Origin: Cacajao melanocephalus
Taxonomy: Eukaryota > Chordata > Mammalia > Primates > Pitheciidae
NCBI GenBank assembly: GCA_963573385.1
Contig: CAUYLG010071813.1
Location: 1-64,000, forward strand
Reading direction: 5' to 3'
Length of the DNA stretch: 64,000 nucleotides
Below the pieces are notes generated by a model that saw only the letters and a list, made by a program, of their open reading frames with translations, was not told the origin of the DNA and did not search any database. Numbering within the stretch: the first letter of the stretch is position 1; every line of letters starts with the position of its first letter. The position numbers were made by a program, and so were the translations under genes. This document shows, piece after piece, positions 46,891 through 59,399 of the stretch.

Positions 46891-49334
46891 AGGAGAAGGA
46901 GAATCAATGAAGGAAGGTGACAAAGTTTTCTTTCTTCACAACTTTGCCTAGAGCTGGCTGTACCTGCAGTTCCAGTATGGTGCTAGATCATCCTCTTCCT
47001 GGCCCAAGCTTTGATGTAATGATAGCTTCCAGTTCATATGAAAGCCAAAGCAATATAGGAGATATGAATATAATGTCAATGAAATTATTTTCCATAGAGT
47101 ATTCTTAACTTTTTCAACACAATTATACACCAGTTACCTCATTTTACCCTGAAAAATATGGTGAGTGGGTTTGTATGATTCTCATTTAACAGCTGGAGAA
47201 TCTGAAGCACAGAGTTTAGGTTTATGGATTTTCAGATAACTTAGAACTCATTAGTGGCAGTGGGCAGGTCCAGAAACTAGATCTCCTGTCCCTGATTCCA
47301 CTGGCAATGTCAGTTATTCTACAGTTTCTTCCTAAAAAAAGAATAATTTACTATTAAATCTCTCATTGGTTCAAAATTCTTTGTAACTAACTAAAATGTA
47401 CAAACGCTGTAATAACTGTAGGATTGCAAAGATGACTACAGGCCCCAAATTCTATGAACCTACCACATAACATGAGGGCTTAAGTTATTTTTATCCTGAT
47501 TTCATATTATGAATTGATTTAAGTACTGTGAAATACCAGATTTCATATTATGAATTGACTTAAGTACTGTGCCGCAAATTTACTTATGTAAATTCCAAAA
47601 TATTTTTGTCTCAAAACAAGAAAATCACAGTTAGAAAACCCATTAAGTAGGTGAAGGGGTATTAAGTGTGTGGAAGGAGTTTAAGAGTAAAGACAGTAAT
47701 ACCTTTGCACAATAAGTATAATACAGAAAAACTGATAGAAACAGAATTATTTTCTATAATAGTTTAAAAGATTGAGAGTCAAGGTGAGCTTGACCCCAAA
47801 TTCGCAGGGTAACTGACAAAGAATGTGCTATACATTCTGGAAGTTTCTATTCAGCACATAGAAGTTGGAAGAGGACAATATTTTCTAACATGTATTTTTT
47901 TAAATGCTGATTTCTTAAGACTTTGTGGGAAATGCTTGGTGGAATAAAATTAGATGGATTTCTTTACTGTTGAAATTTTTAATGTCTTTATTATGAAGAC
48001 ATACATGATGGATCTCTAAGAAGGGGACCACAATAAACTGTTTCCAGAATCTTTCTCTCTCTCTCCTTCTCTAGATTTGTGTTTAAAGAATATACTTTTA
48101 GAAGTCCCAGCATACAGGATTGAGAAAAATGAGAACCAATTAATTCCATCTCTCTTAAAACTGTTTCCATGGTGTCCAGATGCTTGATAATAACTCTGCC
48201 TGAGTTTATTTCTCTTGCCATGGAGTTGTGGACTTGAGCTTTTCATCTACATTTCAAAGTAACAAATATATATATATATATATATTTATATATTCCAACA
48301 CAAATGAATACGCTATTTATCCATGTGCAAAGAGCCAGCCTCTCTGCTACTGATGAAAATAACCCAAGCACTGTAATTGTGCACTCCTGGTCTTCAGACT
48401 TGGATATGCCTGGGATTAGTGTGGCTGTCTGACGGCTGATGTTTCAGGGGCTCGGAATCATTATTTCACTGTGAAGTATAATACCTTCTATCTCCAGTAT
48501 GTGGTCTCTGTGCTTCCTCTCAGCTTTTGAACAGGTGCGATGCAATTTAAAAATCACCCTGAATAGTGAAATGGACAAAATGAGTTTTCTGTGAGCATGA
48601 AAGGCAAATTGGATAAATGGACTAGCCTAGCCTGAGAACTAGAACGTCACTGAATTTTCCAGCTTCAAATAGAACTAATGCAATTTCATAGCAAGTTACT
48701 CTTCTCCGTTCCATTTCAGTAGTATGAATCCTGAATTTAAAATTAGCATGAAAAAGTACTTTCTTGTAGATAGATTCCTGCTTCCGGCTGCATTAATGCT
48801 GCAGAAGATTTGGTTCAGCAAGAGCCAACTGAATAAAAAAGTACCACCCTCAGGGTCAAAGAATGTTTCTTTTTTCCTTGCAATCATCTGACTGCTGGGT
48901 GCTCCTGAAAGTATCAGGGAAAAGAAATCTTTTCTCTTCTTTCCAGGGAAAAGGAAATTCTGGAATAAAGAGTAGCCATTTAAAAAATGACCTGTAAATC
49001 TTCTAATTAAAGTTGGAGGGCAGAGCTTTTGAGGGAGAAAGTGCAGACTCTGCTCAATGTTCAATTTGCTCTTTCCTGGAGTTCTGCAGGAAAATGTGAC
49101 CTCTCTAAGGCAAGGAAGTAATAATCCCCTCCAGTCAGACTAAGAGACAGAAATGTGAGCATTTTCTTATTCTAGGGTGCTGTCTAAAATGCCTCAATGC
49201 CTCTCAAAGGGCTGTAAAAGAAGAACTAAATAAATATACAAATAGAAATTAATGAAACAGAAAATAGAAAACCAGTAGACCTGATAAATAAATCCAGTGG
49301 CTCATTCATTGAAGACACCAATAAAACATAAGTA
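46891..49334. other. Mostly single-copy DNA with a MIR, a tandem duplication and a (TA)n run
   Basis: A reversed MIR lies at about 47150-47325 ('cattagtggcagtgggcagg'). A short (TA)n run lies at 48265-48290. Bases 48300-49080 are free of repeats and look single copy. No coding frame is supported; a 122-codon minus-strand open frame at 48696-49064 has no recognisable product. Confidence 0.45.
47498..47572. repeat. 41-bp tandem duplication
   Basis: 'gatttcatattatgaattga' at 47498 recurs at 47539, with one substitution over about 33 aligned bases. Confidence 0.92.
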
Positions 49335-49640
49335 GTGAGGCTAATCATAGTCTCTGCTCAAATGTCACATCCTCAGACAAACCTTTTTGAATTTTCTGAA
49401 TTTTGCCTGTCTACATCACTCACTCATTCCTTTCCCTTGCTTAATTTTCTTCATAGAATTAAAATTCCATTGTATAGCTACTTGTGACTTTTTTATTAAG
49501 CCCTCTATTTTTGCACTATCATCTCCAAAATGAAAGAGACTTTTTCTGTCTTGTTCACAAAGATATCCTCTGTACCTATTAATTGCTGTGTATAGAATAT
49601 AATAGGAGCTCTATAATTATAGTTGATTAGATAAATAATA
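49335..49640 (+). mobile_element. L2 3' end
   Basis: 'tctctgctcaaatgtcacat', 'cttcatagaattaaaattcc', 'ttctgtcttgttcacaaaga' and 'ataataggagctctataa' follow the L2 terminus. Confidence 0.8.
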
Positions 49641-49734
49641 AAGAAGAAAAAGAAAACATGTTTAAAATAAACATGAGAAAGCAGATGATAGAAATCTATG
49701 CAGTTCTTCCAAGATCATACATATGGAGACATAT

Positions 49735-50100
49735 ATAAAGAGATATATACCAAAGGAGATATACATGTATATATATATACATATATACATATGTATGTAT
49801 AGATATATATGTATATACACATATACATGTGTACATATACATATATATGTATATACACATATACATGTGTATATATATGTATGTATATACATGTATATAC
49901 ATGTGTATATATGTATGTATATACATGTATATACATGTGTATATATGTATGTATATACATGTATATACACATATACATGTGTATATATACATATATATAC
50001 ACATATACATGTGTGTGTATATATGTATGTATATACACATACATATGTGTATGTGTGTATATATATGTATATACACATATATATGTATATATACGAATAT
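49735..50100. repeat. Alternating purine-pyrimidine (TA/CA/TG) microsatellite with a 34-bp higher-order unit
   Basis: Nearly every step alternates purine and pyrimidine, mixing TATA with ACATGT. A higher-order unit starting 'atgtgtatatatgtatgtat' begins at 49865, 49901 and 49935. The second and third copies are identical 34-mers and the first has two extra bases. TAA, TAG and TGA are almost absent, so long open frames appear in several frames; they are artefacts. Confidence 0.95.
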
Positions 50101-50319
50101 CAGATATATAGTCTATATTATCTTGGAAAAATTGGATATTATATGATATCTGTACAAATATATAAATCTACATCTATTAGTCCATATGTGATCTTGAAAA
50201 AAATTAAATATATAGAAAATAATAAAGTCATAGGTTACACTTTATATTAGTAAGTCCCATATAAATTAAATATTATTATGTTAAACAAAATATTAAGATA
50301 AGATATACATGATATATGA
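50101..50319. other. AT-rich DNA between microsatellite and L1M
   Basis: No feature recognised. It may be the start of the following L1M. Confidence 0.4.
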
Positions 50320-51360
50320 CTATATAATCTTGGGTGTTGAGCTGGAAAGGTTTTTATAAAAATTATCCTAGAGCAAGTATAAAGGAAAAGATTGGTAGTT
50401 ATGAATGTATTAAAACAAAAAGAAATGCAAAATTTTAGACACAAATAAATGGAGAAAGTATTTGCAGTGTACTATACATATACTATAATGAACAAAGGGT
50501 TAACATTTTAATATAAAAGAGCTTTTAAAACTCATGAAAAAGATGAGCACTTCTTTTAAAAGAAAATATGTAAGCAGGTGCTATGGTTTGAATGTGTCCT
50601 CTCCAAAGCTCAGATTTTGCCAATGTGCTAATATTAAGGAGTGGGGCCTCTCCAAGGTAACTAGTTCCTGAGAGCTCCTTCCTCAATAACGGGATGAAGG
50701 CCTTTATAAAAGAGGCTTCACTCAGTGTTCAGCTAGCTTGCTCTGTTGCCCTTCTGCATGGTGCTATGTGAGGATGCTGCAAGAAGGCCCTTACCAGATG
50801 CCAGAAAATTGATCTTGGACTTCCCGACCTCCAGAACTGTGAGAAATACGTTTCTGTTCTTTAAACATTACCCTATCTCTGCTATTTTGTTATAGCAGCA
50901 CAAATGGACTAAGACAGTGGGTAATTTGCCAAAGAAGAAATGCAGATGGCCAGTATACACACTAAAGTTACCAAATAAAAGCAAGCTCAAGGCAATTCCG
51001 TGTTCATCTATGATAATAGCCAAAAAGGTGGCCAGAAAGGGAAATACTCTGTTTTGGTGAAGACACAGAGAAAGAGCTATTAAATAGTTTCCATGGCTGA
51101 GAAATTGATTGAGTCATTCTGGAAAAGAGTCTCCCAGTTACATATCACAAATCTTAAAACTGGTATCACCTGTGCAACAGCAGTTTTACTTTCAGACATT
51201 TACCATGAGAAAATACTAAGGAAATGTGCTAAGATTTAGTTACAAAACAAACAGAACAATTTTGCTTATAATAGGCCTAAATTAGAAACAAATTAAATAT
51301 CTAGCCATTTTGAATTCATTAAATAAATCATGGTATGTCTGTATGATTTAATTTGAATTC
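50320..51360 (+). mobile_element. L1M (L1ME-like) ORF2 3' part, interrupted by MLT1
   Basis: 'gagaaagtatttgcagtgta', 'tgaaaaagatgagcacttct' and, after the LTR, 'ttgccaaagaagaaatgcag' and 'atgaattcattaaataaatc'-type text follow old L1 ORF2. The LTR at 50579-50916 sits inside. Confidence 0.75.
50579..50916 (+). mobile_element. MaLR LTR (MLT1A/MSTD-like), complete
   Basis: It runs from TGCTATGGTTTGAATGTGTC to GACTAAGACA, with 'gacctccagaactgtgagaa' and 'ctattttgttatagcagcac'. No clean 5-bp duplication is seen. Confidence 0.92.
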
Positions 51361-51397
51361 GCCATTTATACAGGTAATTTATACAGTCATTAAAAAA

Positions 51398-51855
51398 ATG
51401 GGAACTACTATAGCAAAGACATGGAATCAGCCTAGATGTCCATCTATGGTGGACTGGATAAAGAAAATATGGTATATATATGTGCCATGGAATACTACAT
51501 AGCCATAAAATAGAACAAAATCATGTTCTTTACCACATCATAGATGCAGCTGGAGGCCCTTATCCTAAGATAATTAATGTAGGAACAGAAAACCAAATAC
51601 CATGTACTCTCACTTACAAGCGGAAGCAAAACATTGAGTACACATGGACATAAGGAAGGGAACAATAGACACTGGGGCCTACCGGAGGCTAGAGTGTGGG
51701 AAACGGGTATGGGCTGAAAAACTACCAGTTGGGTACTAATCTCACTACCTGGGTGATGGGATCATTTGTACCGCAAACCTCAGCATCATGAAATTTATCC
51801 ATGTATCAAACCTGTTCATGTATCCCCTGAACCTAAAATAAAAGTTAAAAAATAT
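51398..51855 (+). mobile_element. Primate L1 3' end
   Basis: 'agatgtccatctatggtgga', 'catggaatactacatagcca', 'gggcctaccggaggctagag', ending 'cctgaacctaaaataaaagt' with a short A tail. Confidence 0.92.
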
Positions 51856-53288
51856 TGTGGACTAGGTATTAGATGACATTGAGGAGCTACTACAGTAATT
51901 CCCCCTTATTTGCCGTGGGGGTCGAATAGGACAGAGCGGGTACCAGGCTTTCCACAGTGTCTGGCACAAGCCAAGTACCTCCCCAGAATCTAGAATTTTG
52001 CAAAGTCATAGCAGGAACTCAGCAAGGCACTTGGAGAACTGGAGGCCCTCTGCCAGCATGACCACTTTGACTCTGAAAGATTAGCTCCTTTCTTCCAACA
52101 GAGGCCTGAATTTCGATGAGGCAGAACTGCTAAGGCTTGGGTAGGACCTAACACCAGAGGGGAGAACCCCTAGCTGCAGGAAGAGAGCCAGATGCCAGGA
52201 CAGGGGGCTGCTTAATGGGTAAGGGTGTATTTAATAGAGAAGAAAAATGCTTCTTTCAAAATTTTGCCTGTGACAAAGAATAAGCTTCCCCTGTTGCCTG
52301 CAATAACTCGGATGGGGTTAGTGACTGGGCAGGAGTTTGACTGACTTCAGAGCCTGCTCTCTAAGCCACTGGATCCTCAGGACTCACTCTTGGTTTTCCT
52401 TCCTGAAAAATCATTTTCATTTAAGTAGGACTTTACTGCTGAATGCAAAAGGCAGACTAATGCAAAAATTAACTAACAGGGGCTCTCTAGCTTGCAGTTA
52501 ACTCTTGGCCTACAGAGTATCCCTTTTAAACAGGTCCCTCCAGACTCCTACAGGGAAATTTATCCTGCAGTTGTTTTCCAGCTCAAGTGAACATTCTGAG
52601 TCTCTGATTCCTTTCTTTCCCATCAGATCCTCAGGGGGCATGGCTTAATCAATGAAAAGAATTAGAAGGTGAAATCGGAGGATCAATGAAAGGTAGGAAA
52701 AAAATATTCTTGGTCTGCTTCAATTTGGACTTAATAAAACCCCAAATGCTGCAGATAAGCAGAAAAAAAGGAGTCCAATTTATTATTCTTTTATGTAAAA
52801 CATATAAACCAATATCCAAAGGATTGGGTACTAGACAGACAGTTGTAGCTTCTAACATAGGCTTTTAAATAAAACATGCTTGGGGGAAAGATTTGGTTCT
52901 TTTAGTTCTATATGATGATGCTATATCTTCAGCATGAGATCACTGTTTCTTTGGTGAATGAATACTGCCAGTTTAACCCAATTGCGATCACAGAAGCAAT
53001 GCTGCACAGCCTCTCTGTTTTAGCTATTCCCTGGTTTAAGCATTTTTTTCCTAACAAGAGAGAAGGTTTAATTTTACAAATAATGTGGGAAAGTGGAGTT
53101 CAAGTTTGTCATTCTGTCTCCAGTCCTCCACCCGCATTTTCTGACATTTTAGCCACATCTTTAATCTGTAGGGATGAGGAACAAGGACCCTGTGAATAAC
53201 CTGTGAAAGGAAATCGGTGCAGAATAACGTGACCATCCAGACATACCACTGTGCCTTGAACAACAGAACCAAGGGCAGTGTGGTAGCC
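51856..53288. other. Single-copy DNA
   Basis: No clear repeat. 'cccccttatttgccgtgggg' at 51901 may be a stub of a Tigger-type terminal repeat. A 95-codon plus-strand open frame at 52912-53199 has no recognisable product, and I see no evidence of a promoter or splice pattern. Confidence 0.4.
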
Positions 53289-53565
53289 TGGTGGTTTCCA
53301 ATCTTTCTGGCACCAGGGACTGGTTTTGTGGAAGATAATTTTTCCGTGGATGAGGTTGGCGTGGGGGACGATGGTTTTAAGATGAAACTGTGATCATTAG
53401 TTAGATTTTCATAAGGAGCATGCAACCTACATTCCTTGTCTGTGCAGTTCGTAATAGGGTTTGCGCTCCTATGAGAACCTAATGCTGCTGATGATCTGAC
53501 AGGAGATGGGGCCCAGGCAATAATGCTGTCTTGCATGCCTCTCACCTGCTGTGCAGCCTGGTTTT
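53289..53565 (-). mobile_element. MER1-type hAT-Charlie element (non-autonomous)
   Basis: Reversed MER1A/B: 'caccagggactggttttgtg', 'tttttccgtggatgaggttg', 'ctcctatgagaacctaatgc', 'ctcacctgctgtgcagcctg'. The outermost inverted repeat on the right is missing. Confidence 0.87.
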
Positions 53566-53799
53566 TTTAATATATGAGAAATACATTAGAAAAAGAAAAT
53601 TACCTTTAGAAAAATGAACACAGGAGATGAACAGGAAATTCATAAGAAATAAATGCAAAACTTAAATACATTATTAAAAGCCATTTATCTTAAAAGTTAT
53701 TATTTTGTCATTAAATTGGCATATTTTAATCAATGAATAATGAGCATTAGAAAAATAATTATTTCTACTAGGAATGTAAATTCAAACAATATTTCTGGA
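53566..53799. other. AT-rich DNA
   Basis: No feature recognised; possibly L1M-derived. Confidence 0.35.
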
Positions 53800-54277
53800 A
53801 GGCAATCTCAGACTTACACCCAAAGCACAATTCCTTAAAAATCAATAAATTGGACTTCATCAAAATTAAAAACTTCTCATCTGTTAAGGACGATGAAAAT
53901 ATTTGAAAACCACATATTTGACAAAGGACTCATACCCAGAATATATAAAAAACAATCAAAACTCAAAGTTAAAAAAAAATTCAATGAGGAAATGGACAAA
54001 AGATAAAAGCAGACATTTTGGCTAAGAGAATATATGGATGGAAGTGAACTCATGAAAAGTGTCTAACATCACAAGCCATTAGGGAAATGTAAAGTAAGAT
54101 CATGATGAAGTATCATGACACAGCTATCAAGATGTCTTACATGAAAACTAATATAACACCAACTGCTGGTAAGTATGCAGAGAGATTGAATCATTCATAT
54201 ACTGCTGGTGGAATTGTAAAATGGTACAGTCACTCTGGAAAACAGTGTGGCAATGTAGTTATAAAAAGTCAACATGC

Positions 54278-54575
<298 letters not shown>

Positions 54576-54690
54576 TCAACATGCTCCTATTATAGCATCC
54601 AGCATTGTGCTCTTGGGCACTCATCCCATAGGAATGAACATCATGTTGTAAACCTCAAATATACACAGTAAAATGTATTTTAAAAAAAAA

Positions 54691-54962
54691 TGTTCTCAGT
54701 ACTTTGGGATGCCAGGGAAGGAGGCTTACTTGAGATCAGGGGTTTAAGATCAGCCTGGACAACATAGTGAGATTCTATCTCAACAAAAAATTAAAATATT
54801 AGTAGTGCATGGTGGCATACACCTGTAGTCCCAGCTACTTAAGAAACTGAAGTTGGAGAATCGCTTTAGCCTGGGAGTTCAAAGTTACAGTGAACTATGG
54901 TTACACCACTGCACTCCAGCTTGGGTGAGAGAGTGAGACCCTGTCCCTTTAAAAACAAACAA
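54691..54962 (+). mobile_element. AluJ, 5' truncated
   Basis: It starts inside the left monomer ('cagtactttgggatgccagg') and ends in a degenerate 'aaaaacaaacaaaacaaa' tail. It is strongly diverged and lies in the L1M. Confidence 0.92.
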
Positions 54963-55410
54963 AACAAAGGTATTTGTAACAGCCAAAACTGGAAACAAAC
55001 AAAATATCCCTCAACAAGTGAATGGTTAGACAGATTATAATACATCTATTCCTTGGAATACTGAAATACTGATAAGCAATAAAAAAGCAATGAACTATTG
55101 CACATAACAACTTTGATGAATCTCAAAGGAATCATGCTGAGCGAAAAAAAGCCAGTCCCAAAAGATCACAAACTGTAGGATTCCATTTATGTCACATTCT
55201 CAAAATGACAACATTACAGAGATGGAAACCAAATTAGTGATTGCCTGGGTTTAGGGATGGCTGGTGAAAGAGGGGTAGATGTAAAGAACTAGAAAGGGGG
55301 ACATGAGGGAATCATGTAGCAATAGAATCCTTTTGTGTCTTGATTGTGTGGATGGTTCCGTAAACACAAGTGTGATGAAATGATATGACCTATTGATTTG
55401 GTTATTTTGA

Positions 55411-55812
55411 TGCCCAGACTCATTGATCAGCTTAGTTGTTTCAAGTTCCTTTCATACCTATGAAAATCCCTTCCCAGACTTTGTTGGCAATGGCCTGTTG
55501 AAAAGACAACCTCCATACTTTACAGATAACATAAAGTAGAACGCATTTATGATGTTCGTGGTGAACACTGAATAGGATATAGATTGCAGCTTTCAGGGAA
55601 TAAACAATGTCAGGAAAGATCTGATCTGAGTAGGCCAAACAATCATGGTGATTGAAAAGTATGATTATTAAAACTGCCCACTGATTTGACGAAGTTCTTC
55701 ATATGCGTGATTTTCTCTCTTGACAGCTGTTCCTTGGGCAACAAGTGGAGAAGCGGTAACTCTCTTTCAGAATCATTATCTAAGCTACAGAGGGAGCTGG
55801 ACGTAGAAACTC
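55411..55812. other. Single-copy DNA
   Basis: No gene or repeat recognised. Confidence 0.4.
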
Positions 55813-56183
55813 TTTTTAATCAACAAGTAAAAGTTGTATATAGTTAAGGCGTACGACTATGATGTTTTGGTATATGTGTACATTGAAGAGTAGCTAAATC
55901 AAGCTGTTTAACACATGCATCACCTCACATACTTATCACTATTTTGTAGTGAGAACATTTGAAATCTACTCTCTTAGCAATTTCAAGTATACAATATATT
56001 GTTATTAACTCTGCGATAAACAGTAGATCTCTTGAACTTACTTATCTCGATTTATTCCTTCAGATACTTTTTATCTAAAATTTTGTGTTTTGACTAACAT
56101 CCTCTCAATCCCCTCAACCCCCACTTCTGGTAACCACCATTTTACTCTCTGTTTCTATGAGTTTGAGTTTTGTAGGTTCCATG
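55813..56183 (-). mobile_element. L1M/L1MA-type 3' UTR fragment
   Basis: 'gttttggtatatgtgtacat', 'ctaaatcaagctgtttaaca', 'caatttcaagtatacaatat' and 'ctgtttctatgagtttgag' follow the reversed L1MA/MB 3' UTR. Confidence 0.85.
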
Positions 56184-56520
56184 TACAGATGCTTCTTGAC
56201 TTATGATGGGATTATGTCCTGATCAAACCATTATAAGTCGAAAGTATCATAAGCTAAAAATGCACTGAATACACCTAACCTACTAAACACCATAGCTTAG
56301 CCTTGCCTAACTTAAACATGCTCAGAATGCTTACATCAGCCTACAGTTGGGCAAAATCATCCAACACAAAGCCTATTTTATCGTGAGGTGCCGAATATCT
56401 AAATGCAATTTATTTAATACTGTACTAAAGTAGAGTTTATAGTGGATTTGTATTGCTTTTGCACCACTGTGAAATTTAAAAAATCCTAAATCAAACCATT
56501 GTAAGCTGGTGATCATCTGT
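56184..56520. mobile_element. Tigger-like (Tc1/mariner) non-autonomous element
   Basis: 'cttcttgacttatgatggga', 'cattataagtcgaaagtatc', 'taggccttgcctaactt'-type text and 'agttgggcaaaatcatccaa' match a human Tigger-group MITE. CAGATG near the left end and CATCTG near the right end form short inverted termini. Confidence 0.75.
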
Positions 56521-56689
56521 GTGAGATCACGAGTTATTTTCCTTCTGTTAAAGGTTTATTTCACCGAAACTCTTGATGTCAATAAAATCATCTATAAAAT
56601 AATTCTACAGATAGGCAACCAAACATTTTTAGATACCCCTCACTGGTATTTCTACACAATTTTTCAGGGTATGCTTTCTCAAATATTGC

Positions 56690-56865
56690 CTCATTTCATT
56701 GCTCTACTAGTTCTGCAATGTCAATATTCTAATCCTTGCCTTACAGATGAAAAATAAATGGCTCCAAGATTGAGGCTTAGTATCACACAATTAGCAAGTT
56801 GAAAAGTCAGGCAGGGCTCAGAGCCAGGCTTTAAAATTCCATCCAGTGTTTGATCCACTAGACCA
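56690..56865 (-). mobile_element. MIR
   Basis: 'gccttacagatgaaaaataa', 'cacacaattagcaagttgaa' and 'cagggctcagagccaggctt' follow the reversed MIR core. Confidence 0.72.
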
Positions 56866-56914
56866 ATGAAAGAAATTAAAATAAGATTATTAACTTAAGT
56901 AATGCTGGACAGGC

Positions 56915-57065
56915 CGTGTGGTTTGGGGAGACAATCACTAGACTCAAGAGGCACTAGGTGTGGTTCTATGCAGTAGCCAGCTCTGTGACCTTGAACATGA
57001 CATTCAACTCTCCAGCAGCCTGACTTCATCATCTGCAAAAGTGAGATGGCTAACATCCCTAAGGT
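56915..57065 (+). mobile_element. MIR
   Basis: 'ccagctctgtgaccttgaac', 'cagcctgacttcatcatctg' and 'caaaagtgagatggctaaca' in plus-strand MIR order. Confidence 0.75.
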
Positions 57066-57067
57066 GC

Positions 57068-58375
57068 TTTTTTTTTTTTTAATCTCTAAAATTGTTTACT
57101 TTGATAGGGAACATTGGCCTTCTGTTTTGACAATTTCTATTCCTAAAAGAGGATAGATGGTCAATCTCTGAAATATGAAGGTGCAATAATAACATTTAGG
57201 GCATATTTATCTGTCTACAGAAATCACTAACACGATTTTTGCAAAATAGCAAAGAAGAAATGGCCATTTTAAAATATTTCTTATCAACCAATAAATCAAT
57301 AAAACTTGAAACCCAAATTGAAGGCAGGCTTAATGCAATAAAATGCAGTCTGTTAGGTTTTGAGCCAAGAATATAAAGTTCAGGTGCCTATTTAAAGACC
57401 TGGCAAGCACAATAGCTCAAATCACCAATGTGGAGAACACTCTGTAACCAAATTCCTTCTTGCAAATCTGGGGGAAATTGTATTTCCAATGACAATTGGC
57501 ACATCCTTTAGCAACTAATTGCCTACTCATTCAGTAATTCTCGTTCTCCAGTTAAAATTCCTAATCTTTAGTCCTTAAGATGCAGGCAGGAAGCTTCACC
57601 AGGGAAATCAGGAAAAAAAATGCAGAGGAGTTCAAATGAGACCTGATTCATGCCATTAGAAAAATGATTCAGCAGGAGGTAAAACTAAATTATAAGAACC
57701 CTGAGGTTAGCAAGTTCTCACGGGCTTAGTGCATCAGAGTGCTGTCATCTCATTAGGTAGCAAATCATGCCAATAAATTAATGAGCATTTTCATACTTAC
57801 TAATACTAAAAGAACCTCAAGAAGTTCCCTTCAATGTCTTCAGAAATCTAAATCTTACAACGGTTTAGGTCCACCTTCATTCCAAGTATCTAACAAATAG
57901 AGCTTAAGCCACAAGCTAATCCCGGTCACTCTTACAGTAAAGCACAGGGGTGAACAATCAATCTGTATTTGGATGATGACTGAACACTGCGGGAGAGCCG
58001 TAGATGACTGGGATTCATGAATAGTAGAGACTAGAAGACATGTAGAAGTAGTCCAACCCAATACTTCCATTTAACAGGCTAATCTAAGGGCCAGGAAAGT
58101 GAAGTTCCTTGCCCAGTTCACCCAGAAGATTTATGCTGTGTTCTCCCTCCACAGTCAACATTCTCTCAGTTAAACTGACTCTGAGTATACCACAGAAGAC
58201 ATAATATTTTCTCTTTTAGGTTTTTTTAGAGGAGTGGTTTTTGTTCATTATGAAAAAGAAAGACATCAGAAAGTTCATCGCTATAGAAGCCAGAGGAAGA
58301 GCAATGTGGAGGTTTCAGCCAAAATGTGGCTAATTTAAGAATATACATACATAGGTAGATAGATAGATGCACGAG
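57068..58375. other. Mostly repeat-free interval with a weak MIR
   Basis: After a T run at 57068 about 950 bases show no repeat I recognise. Bases about 58025-58170 ('gggccaggaaagtgaagttc', 'cttgcccagttcacccag') resemble a reversed MIR. A short GATA run lies at 58352-58368. Confidence 0.45.
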
Positions 58376-58389
58376 CATTGTTGAATATT

Positions 58390-58686
58390 TGTTTTTTGGT
58401 TTGTTTTTTGTTCTTACTCTGTCATCCAGGTTGTGGTGCAATGGCGCTGTCTTGGCTCACTGCAACCTTCACCTCCCAAGTTCAAGCGAATCATCTGCAT
58501 CAGGCTCCTAAATACCTGGGACTACAGGCATGCACCACCACACCCAGAAAATTTTTCTGTTTTTAGTAGAGACAGGGTTTCACCATGTTGGCCAGGCTGC
58601 TCTTGAACTCCTGACCTCAGGTGATCCACCCACCTCGGCCCTCCCAAAATGCTGGGATTATAGATGTGAGCCACTGCTCCTGGCCA
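58390..58686 (-). mobile_element. Alu, full length, reverse
   Basis: Reverse Alu with duplication 'cattgttgaatat' at 58376-58388 and 58687-58699. AluS-like left monomer, several indels. Confidence 0.95.
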
Positions 58687-58699
58687 CATTGTTGAATAT

Positions 58700-59399
58700 G
58701 TGGACATGCTTTACAGAAAGGATCAGCCAGTGTTTATGCCTGGAGAAGACACCTTTCCTTTTGCTGAAATGATTATTCAATATAAAACAGAAGTAGGAAA
58801 GAGCATTTGGAATAAACATACCAGGGCTTGAATTTGATTGTGTGCCTTTCTCAACAGTGTGTCCTTGAACAGTTTCAGAGTTAGTTTAGGGATTAAATAA
58901 GCTGACATTCAAAATGCCTACATAATAACTCTTTCCCACAAAACAAGTATCTTATTTGCATTTAGGAAAGACTGCAGAGTCAGCATGGAACTCCTTCCAA
59001 GTTCTCCCTGCCAGTGCTGCAGGACAAGCGGCATGGAACAAGTAGGAGAATCTGCGTGGGTTCTGGATCCCAGGCAAAAGGGACATCCACTTTTGAGGCA
59101 CTGTTTTTGGATTTGATGTCAGTGAAGCCAGATGAAAGGAAAATGCTAATAACTACTTCATAGATCCTCATACTGAGAAAGTGGCTACATGCAGCCAGAA
59201 ACAAAAGCTGATCCCAGTAAATACCCTTTCACAGCTGCTAACATAAACGAACAAGAAATGGAGGCATGGCTGGGCCTTACAAGAAAAGGAATCAGAGCAC
59301 TGGGAACTCACTTCTCTAACACAGGTCAAAAGAGCTGTGCCAGGTGAGTGCTGTTTGACCTTAGAAAGATAGCAGTCAGCTAAATCTAAATCACTCACA
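58700..59399. other. Single-copy DNA
   Basis: No repeat recognised. Two minus-strand open frames of 74 and 76 codons have no recognisable product. Confidence 0.4.

Noticed and set aside
48696..49064. 122-codon minus-strand open frame
   Set aside because: Phe/Ser-rich, no recognised domain and no supporting signals. Likely chance.
49662..50250. Six overlapping open frames of 100-175 codons with Tyr/Ile/His-rich peptides
   Set aside because: They arise because the TA/CA/TG microsatellite lacks stop codons. The peptide is a low-complexity translation of the repeat.
52912..53199. 95-codon plus-strand open frame in single-copy DNA
   Set aside because: Length is within chance expectation and no motif, splice or promoter evidence is seen. 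The product is not recognised.
53051..53545. 164-codon minus-strand open frame
   Set aside because: Its first part is the reverse of a MER1 transposon and the rest is single-copy DNA. No start context or protein similarity is seen.
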